Positions 22,361 through 30,874 of a DNA stretch of 64,000 bases are shown one piece after another. Origin of the DNA: Campylobacterota bacterium (lineage in GTDB: Bacteria > Campylobacterota > Campylobacteria > Campylobacterales > Arcobacteraceae); contig QMKX01000001.1 of NCBI GenBank assembly GCA_003643835.1, positions 1 through 64,000 on the forward strand, read 5' to 3'. Position 1 is the first letter of the stretch, and the number at the start of each line of letters is the position of its first letter. The notes below the pieces were generated by a model. The model was not told where the DNA came from and made no database searches. It was given only the letters and a program-made list of their open reading frames with translations. A program made the position numbers and the translations under genes.

Positions 22361-22469
22361 TATACTCCTTTTTATATCATATTATACCATAATTTTATAA
22401 AATTATTATAAAATAGATAAAATTTTATGAGTGAAAAACTTTTCATAAATAAAGAAAAGGTGTGAAAAT

Positions 22470-22946
22470 ATGAAAAAACGCATAGTTTTAGGCATAGATC
22501 CTGGAACTATAAACTGTGCATGGGCTGTATTAGATGTGAAAAGAAGTGAAAAGAAACTTTTAGGTGCAGGGTTATTTAATATAAAATCAAAAATTTTACA
22601 AACACAGATGGTAGAGTTATCTTTGGGTATAGATATGTTGTTTGAAAAATATGATATAAATGAAGTAGCTATAGAGGATATATTTTTTGCTTTTAATCCA
22701 AAAACAGTTCTCAAACTAGCTCAATTTAGAGGAGCGATAGCTATGAAAATACTACTAAAAACTGAAAAATTTTATGAATACACGCCACTTCAGGTTAAAA
22801 AAGCTGTTACAGGAAAAGCAAAAGCCACCAAAGAACAAGTAAGATATATGGTTAAAATTTTACTAAAAATAAAAAAAGAGATAAAACCTCTTGATATAAG
22901 CGATGCTATTGCTATAGCCTTGACACACACATATAGACACAAATAG
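22470..22946 (+). CDS. ruvC: Holliday junction resolvase RuvC
   Basis: RuvC cuts Holliday junctions with RuvAB. The acidic catalytic residues are in [16 protein letters not shown] (first Asp), [11 protein letters not shown] (Glu) and the last motif [13 protein letters not shown] (Asp pair). The length of 158 residues is normal. It is divergent from dnaA; the 109-base gap is extremely AT-rich and must hold both promoters. AAAAGG precedes the ATG. Confidence 0.95.
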   Translation: MKKRIVLGIDPGTINCAWAVLDVKRSEKKLLGAGLFNIKSKILQTQMVELSLGIDMLFEKYDINEVAIEDIFFAFNPKTVLKLAQFRGAIAMKILLKTEKFYEYTPLQVKKAVTGKAKATKEQVRYMVKILLKIKKEIKPLDISDAIAIALTHTYRHK

Positions 22947-22962
22947 AAAATAAAATTATTTG

Positions 22963-23493
22963 TCAAATAACTATTTTAAAACTTTTTCTGTGTATCGGTG
23001 TTAGACCATACTTTTTTATAGCTTCATAGTGCGTTTTGGTACCATAACCTTTGTTTTTATCAAAACCGTAGTTTGGGTATAGTTTATGTTGTGATATCAT
23101 ATGTCTATCGCGACTAACTTTTGCCAATATAGAAGAGCACATAACTTCATGGTATTTTTGGTCTGCTTTTATTTCATTTGATATATTTGGAACTTTAAAT
23201 GTAGTATTTCCATCTATGAGATATAAATCTGCTTTTATGTTTTTGATTATCTCTTTTATTGATTTAGACATACAACAACTTAAACCATATTTGTCTATCT
23301 CATAATTTGAACTAAACGATATAAAATAGTTTGAGTTTAATACTATTTTGTCATATAAAATATCACGATTTTTTGCAGATAATTTTTTAGAATCATTAAG
23401 CCCATCTATTTTGTTGTTTAAGATAACTCCAGCTACGACCAAAGGACCACATAAAGGGCCACGACCAGCCTCGTCTATGCCACAAAATATCAT
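22963..23493 (-). CDS. rnhB: Ribonuclease HII
   Basis: RnhB removes ribonucleotides misincorporated in DNA. The catalytic aspartate motif IDEAGRGPLCGPLVVAGV opens the protein, LNDSKKLSAKNRD follows, and YLIDGNTTF, KVSRDRHM and YGFDKNKGYGTKTHYEAI are conserved. At 176 residues it is a little short but complete. It overlaps the upstream ATPase gene by 4 bases (ATGA). It converges with ruvC, with only 16 bases between the stops. Confidence 0.95.
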   Translation of the reverse strand: MIFCGIDEAGRGPLCGPLVVAGVILNNKIDGLNDSKKLSAKNRDILYDKIVLNSNYFISFSSNYEIDKYGLSCCMSKSIKEIIKNIKADLYLIDGNTTFKVPNISNEIKADQKYHEVMCSSILAKVSRDRHMISQHKLYPNYGFDKNKGYGTKTHYEAIKKYGLTPIHRKSFKIVI

Positions 23494-24542
23494 AATGCAG
23501 CCCAGCTATAGAAGGGAATTACTTCACATTTGATTTTGTTTAAACTAAAACTCTCCTTTTTGTTTATTGTGATAATTATAATTTTTTTTATATCTTCTGT
23601 TTCTATAAATTCAAACACCTCTTGTTTTATATCATATGTTGAAAAAAATGGCATACATAAATATATAGTTTTTAAGCTTGGTATATAAAAATCAATTTTA
23701 TTTATATAAAATATAGTACATTGTGCACACAGCTCAAGATATACCATATTTTCAAACTGGTGTTTAAACTTATTTGTGATATTTAAGCTCGAAATATAGA
23801 CAAAATTATGTATAAACATCTTTTTTAAAGAGCCATCATAACCATATTTTGAAATAAAATAAATTATATTTTGAGATTCCAATTTTTTCATAAAATTAAA
23901 AAATTTGTCTTTTGATATTTTGATTTGTTTTTTTGTTCTGTGGTATATTTGATTTTTTGATACTATTGTGCCACCAACTTTAAGTATCTCTTTTAGTATG
24001 ATAAATTGTGTTTTGTTTTCACACAATGATTCCAAGTGAAGCTTGAGCTGATTTTTTCTATAGAGCAGGGGCGTTTTTATTGTTTGTGGTAAATTGCCAT
24101 ATTTCAAGAAAAAATCAAATGAAGTTGTGATACTTTGATGCTTGTCAAAAAGAAGAAACTCTTTGAATTTCAAAGCTTGCAAAAATATAGTTTTAAATTT
24201 TGGCTTTTTAAGCCTCTCTTCAACTATTATTATGATATTTTTGATGTTTGGAATTGGTAAAGAGATATCAAAATTATCCAATACAATAGTTTTGATATTG
24301 TTTGATAGTAAAAACTTGTTTATATTTTCAAAAAAAGCAAAATTGGTAAGTTTTGTATCTTTGAAATCAATATAAATATAGCTGTCATTCTTAAACCTGC
24401 TTAAATAATCAAACAATATGGTTGTCTTGCCGCTACCTTTTGCGCCACAAACAATAGCTTTGCTTGTGGTTATGTCTATGTCTCTTTCTACGAAATCAAA
24501 CTTTGAAAAGTTTGTATTGTAAAAGTATTCTAATACCTCAAT
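23490..24542 (-). CDS. AAA-type ATPase (AAA_14/DUF4143-like), non-ATG start
   Basis: Only a TTG at 24416 is a standard start, but the frame stays open upstream and encodes a Walker A loop, VCGAKGSGKTTILF, which the TTG start would remove. Upstream of that is FYNTNFSKFDFVERDI, typical of the first helix of such ATPases. No ATG, GTG or TTG exists between the in-frame TGA at 24564 and the Walker motif. The first plausible codon is ATT at 24542, ten bases after the rpsR stop. The C-terminal half (from about residue 200) resembles the nuclease-like domain fused to AAA_14 ATPases. The function is unknown; family members often look like toxin- or transposon-related NTPases. Confidence 0.6.
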   Translation of the reverse strand: MEVLEYFYNTNFSKFDFVERDIDITTSKAIVCGAKGSGKTTILFDYLSRFKNDSYIYIDFKDTKLTNFAFFENINKFLLSNNIKTIVLDNFDISLPIPNIKNIIIIVEERLKKPKFKTIFLQALKFKEFLLFDKHQSITTSFDFFLKYGNLPQTIKTPLLYRKNQLKLHLESLCENKTQFIILKEILKVGGTIVSKNQIYHRTKKQIKISKDKFFNFMKKLESQNIIYFISKYGYDGSLKKMFIHNFVYISSLNITNKFKHQFENMVYLELCAQCTIFYINKIDFYIPSLKTIYLCMPFFSTYDIKQEVFEFIETEDIKKIIIITINKKESFSLNKIKCEVIPFYSWAAL

Positions 24543-24552
24543 ACAAAAAGCT

Positions 24553-24819
24553 CTATTTAAATGTCATAAAAGCAGGAGCAGATAAGTTTTTGGTATCTAC
24601 TACATAAGGAATAATAGCCATATGTCTTGCTCTTTTTATTGCTATCTCTACCATCTCTTGGTGTTTTTTGCTTGTGCCGGTCAATCTTCTAGGCATGATT
24701 TTGCCTCTCTCGCTTAAAGATATTTTTATAAGAGATGTATCCTTATAGTCAATATAATCAACCTTCATCTGGCTGTATTTACAATATTTTTTTGCGAATT
24801 TTCTTTTTTGTGTTAACAT
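24553..24819 (-). CDS. rpsR: 30S ribosomal protein S18
   Basis: S18 binds S6 on the platform of the 30S subunit. The sequence follows the family: [17 protein letters not shown], the strongly conserved [17 protein letters not shown], and [13 protein letters not shown]. The last ten residues extend past the usual end. It lies 9 bases after ssb in the conserved operon rpsF-ssb-rpsR. Confidence 0.97.
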   Translation of the reverse strand: MLTQKRKFAKKYCKYSQMKVDYIDYKDTSLIKISLSERGKIMPRRLTGTSKKHQEMVEIAIKRARHMAIIPYVVDTKNLSAPAFMTFK

Positions 24820-24828
24820 ATATTTTCC

Positions 24829-25284
24829 TTAAAATGGTATTTCGTCATTTGAGATATCTATCTCTTTGATAGGTTGGGATTGCGGTGATTGTTGGGGTTG
24901 TTTGTATTCTTGTTTTTGATTATTGTTGTAGCTATTTTGGCTTTGTGTTTGATTTTCACCACGATTGTCCATAAACTTAAAACTCTCAACCCTCAAAGAG
25001 TGCTTGCTTCGTTTGCTACCATCTTGAGCCGTCCATTGTTGCAAAACCAATCTGCCTTCAAGTAAAATTTTATGTCCCTTTTTGACATATTGGTTGATAA
25101 TTTCGGCAGGCTTTCCAAATACATCAAACTCCAAAAAGCATATTTCATCTTTTTTCTCACCACTGGCTGTTTTATAGCTATGGTTTGTAGCTATGCTACT
25201 TTTTCCTACTGCTGTGCCGCTTGACAAAAATCTAAGCTCTATATCTCTTGTCAAGTGTCCTATCATCACTATTTTGTTATACAT
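24829..25284 (-). CDS. ssb: Single-stranded DNA-binding protein
   Basis: The OB fold begins MYNKIVMIGHLTRDIELRF and includes FLEFDVFGKPAEII and GHKILLEGRLVLQQW. A Gln/Asn/Pro-rich linker follows, and the chain ends with the acidic tip NDEIPF that recruits repair and replication partners. The length of 151 residues is usual. Its ATG follows the rpsF stop codon directly. Confidence 0.96.
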   Translation of the reverse strand: MYNKIVMIGHLTRDIELRFLSSGTAVGKSSIATNHSYKTASGEKKDEICFLEFDVFGKPAEIINQYVKKGHKILLEGRLVLQQWTAQDGSKRSKHSLRVESFKFMDNRGENQTQSQNSYNNNQKQEYKQPQQSPQSQPIKEIDISNDEIPF

Positions 25285-25875
25285 CTATATATCCTCATCT
25301 TCTGGAGTTGATTTTTCAATCTTAGTTTTATATTCTGTGTTGGTTTCATCTTCTGGAGTTGATTTTTCAACTTTTGTTTCATTTTTTGTGTTGGTTTCAT
25401 CTTCTGGAGTTGATTTTTCAACTTTTGTTTCATTTTTTGTGTTGGTTTCATCTTCTGGAGTTGATTTTTCAACTTTTGTTTCATTTTTTGTGTTGGTTTC
25501 TTCGTTGGTTTCATTTTGCTGCTCGGTTTTTTTCTTTTTGCACAAAGCTACCATATTGTCCCAGTTTGCTATCTCTTTATTTGTATCAAATTTTATAAAT
25601 ATAAATCTAAGTATATTTTCATTTATTGTATTTAGTCTTTCTAACTCTTTGATACTACTTGTGGGCGCTTTGAAGTATATGACTACATAATGCCCTCTTT
25701 TATTTTTGTTTATCTCATATGCTAACTGTCTCGAACCCATATCGTCTATAGTTTCAATCTCTCCGCCATTTGACAATATGTTTTCTTTTATGTTTTCTAT
25801 TTGCTTCAAACAAATTTCAGGCTCTATCGTTGTTTTTAATATAAACATAGTCTCGTATCTTCTAACTCTACTCAT
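25285..25875 (-). CDS. rpsF: 30S ribosomal protein S6 with a tandem-repeat C-terminal tail
   Basis: Residues 1-115 are normal S6: YETMFILKT, a mid-region SRQLAYEINKNKRGHYVVIYF and LRFIFIKFD. The remaining 80 residues are not part of the conserved fold. They consist of four copies of a 17-residue acidic/lysine repeat of the form ETNTKNETKVEKSTPED, the last one diverged, ending EDI. Most S6 proteins have 95-140 residues; this has 196. The tail is probably disordered and exposed on the 30S platform. Good AAAGGAG lies before the ATG, and a strong hairpin precedes it. Confidence 0.92.
   Translation of the reverse strand: MSRVRRYETMFILKTTIEPEICLKQIENIKENILSNGGEIETIDDMGSRQLAYEINKNKRGHYVVIYFKAPTSSIKELERLNTINENILRFIFIKFDTNKEIANWDNMVALCKKKKTEQQNETNEETNTKNETKVEKSTPEDETNTKNETKVEKSTPEDETNTKNETKVEKSTPEDETNTEYKTKIEKSTPEDEDI
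25294..25497 (-). repeat. Four 51-bp tandem repeats in the 3' part of rpsF
   Basis: The period is exactly 51 bases, seen from the recurring CATCTTCTGGAGTTG on the plus strand. The middle copies are near-identical in DNA, and the copy next to the stop codon has diverged. The period is a multiple of three, so gain or loss of a copy keeps the frame and only changes tail length. Confidence 0.9.
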
Positions 25876-25896
25876 CTTTTTCTCCTTTTGGTTTGA

Positions 25897-25919
25897 GCCA
25901 ATAGTTTGGAACTATTAGC
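25897..25919 (-). promoter_or_regulatory. Hairpin in the rpsF leader
   Basis: On the minus strand GCTAATAGTT and AACTATTGGC form a ten-base stem (one G-T pair) around the loop CCA, about 12 bases before the Shine-Dalgarno sequence. There is no T-run, so it is not an intrinsic terminator. S6-S18 is known to bind a leader hairpin of rpsF in other bacteria; this one could serve that role, but it does not obviously show the published consensus. Confidence 0.45.
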
Positions 25920-26077
25920 AAGGCTTTTATCAAAACAAAATATATGATGATAAAAGTTGGATATTTTAGCCAAAAATTCTTAAAAACACCCCCAAACTTA
26001 CTAAACACAATAAAAAACAGATATTAAGCAAAAAATGATAAGATACATCAAACAATCAAAAGAGGCTCAAACATCCC

Positions 26078-27142
26078 ATGAAAATTTTAGTATCTGCTTT
26101 GGAAAAGTCGTCAAATATGCATCTCAAAGAGCTTATGAAGCATATGCATGAGAGTATAAAGTTTAGAGGAATATACAGCCGCGAGTTAGGCCATAGTGAC
26201 TACGATACTACATCTAATACTATCATGGGGTTTGTAGATGCATTGAAAAACCTAAGATATCTTATGCGACTAAACAAAGATATGGTTGCCTTAGCCAGAG
26301 ATGTAGATGTAGTGCTGCTCCTAGATAGCTCTGGTTTTAACTTACCGTTAGCCAAAAAGATACGAAAGGTATATCCTACAAAAAAGATATATTATTATAT
26401 TTTGCCGCAAGCATGGGTGTGGAAAAAGGGTAGGATACAAACTTTGCAAGCTACTTGTGATAAGTTATTTTCTATATTGCCGTTTGAGTCAGAGCTTTAT
26501 CAAGACAAAGAGAAGATATCTTATGTAGGACATCCGCTATTGGACGAGATAGATAAATTTGTAGATAAACCTGTATCAAATAACCGTATAGCATATATGC
26601 CCGGTAGCAGAAAAGCAGAGATAAGCTCTCTTATGCCAGTGTTTAGACAAGTTGCCACAGCTATACCACAAAAAAAGCATATATTAGTAGTGCCAGAGAG
26701 TTTTGATGATGAATTTATAGATAAGCATTATGGCGATATATCTAAGTTTATAGTTGAACATAATTCGAGAAAAGTTTTGCTTGGAGTTGAGTTCGCTTAT
26801 ATCTGTAGTGGCACGGCTACACTGGAAGCTGGTATCATAGGGTCGCCGTTTGCTCTTGTTTATATAGCCAAAAAGCTTGATATGTTTATAGCTCGGTTTT
26901 TTTTAAAGATACGATATATAGGGATAGCAAACATAATGTTCGATAAACTAAAGCAAACAAAATTTCACAACGAATATCTACAAGATGAGGTCAATGTGGC
27001 AAACTTAATAGATGAATACAAAAATACAGACAAGCAAAAATTTATAAGCAACTCAAAAATATTGCGAGAGTATTTGGAGCATGGAAGTAGCCAAACGGTA
27101 GCCAAGCATATACAAAAAACAAAGGACAAAAATGATAGATGA
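26078..27142 (+). CDS. lpxB: Lipid-A-disaccharide synthase
   Basis: LpxB joins UDP-diacylglucosamine and lipid X into the lipid A disaccharide at the inner membrane. It is a GT-B fold enzyme; visible marks are LLDSSGFNLPLAK, YYILPQAWVWKKGR, ILPFESELY with SYVGHPLLDEI, MPGSRKAEIS, and the C-terminal SGTATLEAGIIGSPFALVY. At 354 residues the length fits the phylum. The upstream 200 bases contain only the rpsF leader and AT-rich sequence. The methyltransferase gene starts inside its last codons (11-base overlap). Confidence 0.93.
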   Translation: MKILVSALEKSSNMHLKELMKHMHESIKFRGIYSRELGHSDYDTTSNTIMGFVDALKNLRYLMRLNKDMVALARDVDVVLLLDSSGFNLPLAKKIRKVYPTKKIYYYILPQAWVWKKGRIQTLQATCDKLFSILPFESELYQDKEKISYVGHPLLDEIDKFVDKPVSNNRIAYMPGSRKAEISSLMPVFRQVATAIPQKKHILVVPESFDDEFIDKHYGDISKFIVEHNSRKVLLGVEFAYICSGTATLEAGIIGSPFALVYIAKKLDMFIARFFLKIRYIGIANIMFDKLKQTKFHNEYLQDEVNVANLIDEYKNTDKQKFISNSKILREYLEHGSSQTVAKHIQKTKDKNDR

Positions 27143-28250
27143 AAAACTAAGATTTACTCCCAACGACTTGATAGAAAACAGATATAGGATATACAATGGC
27201 GATTGTATAGAAGTGTTAAAAAAAATACCAAAAAAATCGGTTGATTTGATATTTGCTGACCCACCTTATAACCTACAGCTAAAAAACGAGCTATACAGAC
27301 CAAACCAAACCAAAGCAGACGGTGTTGTCGATGATTGGGATAAGTTTGATACAAATGAACAATACGATAAATTTACAAAAAATTGGTTAGAGGCTTGTCG
27401 TGAAGTCATGAATGACGAAGCTACCATCTGGGTGATTGGGTCGTATCACAATATATTTAGAGTTGGCAAGATTATGATGGACTTGGGATTTTGGATACTA
27501 AATGATGTCCAGTGGCACAAATCTAACCCTATGCCAAACTTTAGAGGTGTGCGATTTACAAATGCCACAGAGACGATGATATGGGCAAAAAAAAGTGAAA
27601 CACAAAAAAAATATACTTTCAATCATAATGTGATGAAACAGCTAAACGGAGGTAAACAGATGACCTCTGTATGGAATATAGCACTTTGCACAGGACACGA
27701 GAGGATAAAAGGAGATGATGGCAAAAAGGCACACTCTACGCAAAAGCCAGAAGAACTACTCAAAAGAGTTATCTTGTCAAGTAGTAAAGAACATGATATA
27801 GTCCTCGATCCATTTTCAGGAAGTGGCACGACATGTGCGGTAGCCAAAAAATTAAACAGAAAAGCTATAGGCATAGAAAAAGAGATAGAATATATAGAAA
27901 TATCAAAACAAAGATTGGCACAAATAGATACAGATGATTACAAAGATATACAACTAAAAGAACCACCAAAAGAGGCTTTGATGAGAGTTAGCATGGATAG
28001 CTTGGTATCAAAAAACTATTTTGATATAGGACAAACCATATTTACAAAAAACAAAAAACATTTTGCAAAGGTATTGGAAAATGGAACTATACAAAATGAT
28101 GTGGGTATAGGATCTATCCATCAAATAGGTGCTAAAATCTTGCAAAGCGAAAGTTGCAATGGCTGGATGTTTTGGTGTTATGATGATGATGGGAAATCAA
28201 AATTGATAGATGAAAAAAGAAAAGAGTATAGGGTAGCATATGCAGGATGA
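27132..28250 (+). CDS. Beta-class DNA methyltransferase, CcrM/HinfI-like
   Basis: The catalytic motif LIFADPPYNLQ comes early (about residue 38), and the SAM-binding DPFSGSGTTCAVA comes late (about residue 222); this order defines beta-class amino-methyltransferases. VQWHKSNPMPNFRGVRFTNA and HSTQKPEELLKRVI are typical of the CcrM/M.HinfI branch, which methylates adenine in GANTC. The last 90 residues form the extra C-terminal domain of that branch. No restriction enzyme lies next to it, so it may be a solitary regulatory methylase. The GANTC specificity is inferred, not seen. It is co-transcribed with lpxB. Confidence 0.85.
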   Translation: MIDEKLRFTPNDLIENRYRIYNGDCIEVLKKIPKKSVDLIFADPPYNLQLKNELYRPNQTKADGVVDDWDKFDTNEQYDKFTKNWLEACREVMNDEATIWVIGSYHNIFRVGKIMMDLGFWILNDVQWHKSNPMPNFRGVRFTNATETMIWAKKSETQKKYTFNHNVMKQLNGGKQMTSVWNIALCTGHERIKGDDGKKAHSTQKPEELLKRVILSSSKEHDIVLDPFSGSGTTCAVAKKLNRKAIGIEKEIEYIEISKQRLAQIDTDDYKDIQLKEPPKEALMRVSMDSLVSKNYFDIGQTIFTKNKKHFAKVLENGTIQNDVGIGSIHQIGAKILQSESCNGWMFWCYDDDGKSKLIDEKRKEYRVAYAG

Positions 28251-28280
28251 TATGATGATTAAAAGCATAAAGGACAACAC

Positions 28281-30095
28281 ATGAACACAACCCAACTGAT
28301 AGAGATGTTAAAAGCAAATGACCTACTGCGTATCATAGACGAGCCACTTGATATAAATCTAGAGATCCCTCATATAGCATATATAGAGGTCAAAAAGCCA
28401 GACAGTCGGGCATTGCTCTTTACTCGCCCAATAGACAAAAAGCATAACAAAAAGTTTGATATGCCAGTATTGATGAATATATTTGGTTCGCACAAAGCAG
28501 TGCGACTTCTCATAGGCGATATAGACAAAATATCTCAAGAGATTAGCGGACTGTTCAAGCTTAAACCACCTGCTGGATTTATAGACAGGTTAAAGTTTGG
28601 CAAAAAGCTATTTGATCTAAAATACCTGACACCCAAAAGGCTCAAAACCAAAGGCAAATGCCAAGAGATCATCAAGCTAAAAGAGCATATAAACTTAGGC
28701 GATATACCAGTGCTGACTACTTGGGAGCAAGATGGCGGACCATTTATAACTACGGGCCAAGTATATACCACTTCGATAGATGGAACTATGTCAAATGTGG
28801 GGCTGTATAGACTACAAATATATGACGACAAGACAGTAGGTTTGCACTGGCAAATACACAAAGACGCCAACCACTTTTTCCACGAATACAAAAAGGCAAA
28901 AAAGCCTATGCCAGTATCTATAGCTATAGGAGGCGATCCGCTGTATGTATGGTGCGCTCAAGCTCCGCTACCTATAGGGATATTTGAGTTGCTACTATAT
29001 GGATTTATCAAAAAACAAAATGCCAAGCTGGTCAAAAGCATAACCAACGATATATATGTGCCTTTTGATGTAGATGTAGTCATAGAGGGTTTTGTGGATA
29101 CAAACAAGATGAAAACCGAAGGACCATTTGGCGACCACACTGGGTATTATACTTTGCAAGAGCAGTATCCAGTGCTAGATGTCACGGCGATAACATATCA
29201 AAACTCTCCTACATTTACAGCTACAGTCGTAGGCAAACCGCCACTTGAAGACAAATATATGGGATATGCTACTTCGAAGATATTTTTGCCACTACTACAA
29301 ACTACCGCTCCTGATATGATAGACTATTTTATGCCAGAAAACGGAGTATTTCACAACTTGATATTGGTCAAACTAGATCCAAAATACCCAAACCATAGCC
29401 AACAGATGATGCATGCATTTTGGGGTGTGGGACAGATGAGTTTTGTCAAACATGCTATATTTGTAGATAGCATAGCTCCATGTTTAGAGGACGGCGAAGC
29501 TATCACGAGATGGATACTAGATAGGTTTGATCCAAAAAATATGCTCATAACCAGCGGTGTGTTAGATGCTCTTGATCATTCCAGCAACCAGTTTGCTAGT
29601 GGAGGTAAGCTCGGAGTCGATGCTACTTGCGATAAAATCACAAACGATTTTAAACCACAAAACGATGATATATTATATGAAAAACTAAAGATCAAAAACA
29701 AACAGATAGTCGCCTGTCGGCAGTTTGCAAAAGAGACGAGCAATCCTATAACCGTGCTAAAAATAGACAAAATATTGACAGCCAAAGATGTTATAGATGA
29801 TATAAAGCAGATGAATGATTGTTTCAAGATAGTTGTACTGATAGATGACAAGAGAAACAACTTAGACTACCCATATATGATAGTATGGCGAGTGGCAAAC
29901 AACATAGATGCCCAAAGAGATATATATAATATAGATGGTGTCGTGTATATAGATGCTACCAACAAGACAAATATAGATGGCTTTAGCAGACGATGGCCAC
30001 ATGATGTGGAGTGTAGTAAAGAGGTGTTAGATAGTTTGCGACAAAGGGGTATCGTAGATATAGACGATGATTTTGTCGAGGAATTTGCCTTATGA
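28281..30095 (+). CDS. UbiD-family decarboxylase
   Basis: UbiD enzymes use prenylated FMN to remove an aromatic carboxyl group. The 604-residue length and the motifs KPPAGFIDRLKFGKKL, SIAIGGDPLYVWCAQAPLP, EGPFGDHTGYYT and the final block with LGVDAT fit the family. In Campylobacterota, which make menaquinone by the futalosine route, this type is usually credited with the late decarboxylation step; that role is inferred here. AAAGGACAACAC precedes the ATG. The gene overlaps gmhB by 4 bases (ATGA). Confidence 0.9.
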   Translation: MNTTQLIEMLKANDLLRIIDEPLDINLEIPHIAYIEVKKPDSRALLFTRPIDKKHNKKFDMPVLMNIFGSHKAVRLLIGDIDKISQEISGLFKLKPPAGFIDRLKFGKKLFDLKYLTPKRLKTKGKCQEIIKLKEHINLGDIPVLTTWEQDGGPFITTGQVYTTSIDGTMSNVGLYRLQIYDDKTVGLHWQIHKDANHFFHEYKKAKKPMPVSIAIGGDPLYVWCAQAPLPIGIFELLLYGFIKKQNAKLVKSITNDIYVPFDVDVVIEGFVDTNKMKTEGPFGDHTGYYTLQEQYPVLDVTAITYQNSPTFTATVVGKPPLEDKYMGYATSKIFLPLLQTTAPDMIDYFMPENGVFHNLILVKLDPKYPNHSQQMMHAFWGVGQMSFVKHAIFVDSIAPCLEDGEAITRWILDRFDPKNMLITSGVLDALDHSSNQFASGGKLGVDATCDKITNDFKPQNDDILYEKLKIKNKQIVACRQFAKETSNPITVLKIDKILTAKDVIDDIKQMNDCFKIVVLIDDKRNNLDYPYMIVWRVANNIDAQRDIYNIDGVVYIDATNKTNIDGFSRRWPHDVECSKEVLDSLRQRGIVDIDDDFVEEFAL

Positions 30096-30613
30096 CTAGA
30101 GCTTTGTTTTTAGATAGAGATGGGGTCATAAATATAGACAAACAATATTTACATAGGATAGAGGATTTTGAGTTTGTGGCAGACATATTTGATATTTGTA
30201 AGCTATTTTTGAGCCACGGATTTATCATAGTCGTCATCACAAACCAGTCAGGTATAGGGCGAGGGTATTATACGAAAGATGATTTTGAACTTTTAAATAG
30301 CTGGATGATAGACCAGTTTGCCAAAAACGATATAAAGATATCTTGGACATATTTTTGTCCACATACTCCACAACAAAATTGTGTGTGCCGAAAACCCAAG
30401 AGATATATGATAGACGAGGCAGTGAAAAAGTTTGATATAGATGTAGCTGGGTCTGTGCTAATAGGCGACAAAGATAGTGATATAATATGTGGCAAGAGAG
30501 CAAAAATAGGAAAAACAATATATATAAACAAAGATATAAACATAAACAGCGATATAAATATAGAAAATTTTAAAGAGTTAAAACAAAGGCACAGCCATCT
30601 ATGGAGCGGGTGA
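30092..30613 (+). CDS. gmhB: D-glycero-D-manno-heptose 1,7-bisphosphate 7-phosphatase
   Basis: A HAD-family phosphatase with the nucleophile motif ALFLDRDGVIN, then ITNQSGIGRGYYT and SVLIGDKDSDI. The zinc loop CPHTPQQNCVCRKP distinguishes GmhB, which dephosphorylates the heptose bisphosphate for the LPS inner core. The length of 173 residues is normal. The last 12 bases, including the stop codon, lie within the 3' end of the tRNA-Gly gene on the other strand. Confidence 0.92.
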   Translation: MTRALFLDRDGVINIDKQYLHRIEDFEFVADIFDICKLFLSHGFIIVVITNQSGIGRGYYTKDDFELLNSWMIDQFAKNDIKISWTYFCPHTPQQNCVCRKPKRYMIDEAVKKFDIDVAGSVLIGDKDSDIICGKRAKIGKTIYINKDININSDINIENFKELKQRHSHLWSG

Positions 30614-30678
30614 CGCGACTCGAACGCGCGACAGTCTGCTTGGAAGGCAGAAGCTCTAGCCAACTGAGCTACACCCGC
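30602..30678 (-). tRNA. tRNA-Gly (anticodon TCC)
   Basis: The minus strand folds as a 77-base cloverleaf: acceptor GCGGGTG paired with CACCCGC, D arm GCTC/GAGC, anticodon arm TCTGC-CTTCCAA-GCAGA, T arm with TTCGAGT, discriminator T and encoded CCA. The anticodon is TCC. The 3' end overlaps the stop codon of gmhB by 12 bases on the opposite strand. Confidence 0.95.
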
Positions 30679-30687
30679 AAATAGATA

Positions 30688-30764
30688 TGGTGGGTCATGA
30701 AGGACTCGAACCTTCGACCACTCGGTTATGAGCCGAGTGCTCTAACCAGCTGAGCTAATAACCC
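30688..30764 (-). tRNA. tRNA-Met (anticodon CAT; elongator Met or Ile2)
   Basis: The 77-base cloverleaf has acceptor GGGTTAT/ATGACCC, anticodon arm CTCGG-CTCATAA-CCGAG, T arm GAAGG-TTCGAGT-CCTTC, and encoded CCA. CAT can be elongator methionine or the lysidine-modified isoleucine tRNA. It lacks the three G-C pairs in the anticodon stem that mark the initiator. It lies 9 bases upstream of tRNA-Gly and is probably co-transcribed. Confidence 0.9.
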
Positions 30765-30844
30765 ACAAGCTGTGTCGCATTATATCACAATAAGTTTAAA
30801 GATACTCAAAAAACTGCCAATTTGAAAAATTTAGCAAAATATGA

Positions 30845-30850
30845 TATAAT
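30845..30850 (+). promoter_or_regulatory. Probable -10 element of the pilin gene
   Basis: TATAAT in the context ATGATATAATG lies 24 bases before the pilin ATG, with AAAGGG as the ribosome binding site between them. Confidence 0.5.
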
Positions 30851-30874
30851 GCTACATTCAAACAAAGGGACATT

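Noticed and set aside
22361-22469. Possible second origin cluster (oriC1) upstream of dnaA
   Set aside because: Only one weak match (ATTTTCACA form near 22461) is visible and no group of boxes. It may still exist, but I cannot support it by eye.
25294-25497. 51-bp repeats considered as a CRISPR or intergenic repeat element
   Set aside because: They have no spacers and encode in-frame repeats at the end of rpsF.
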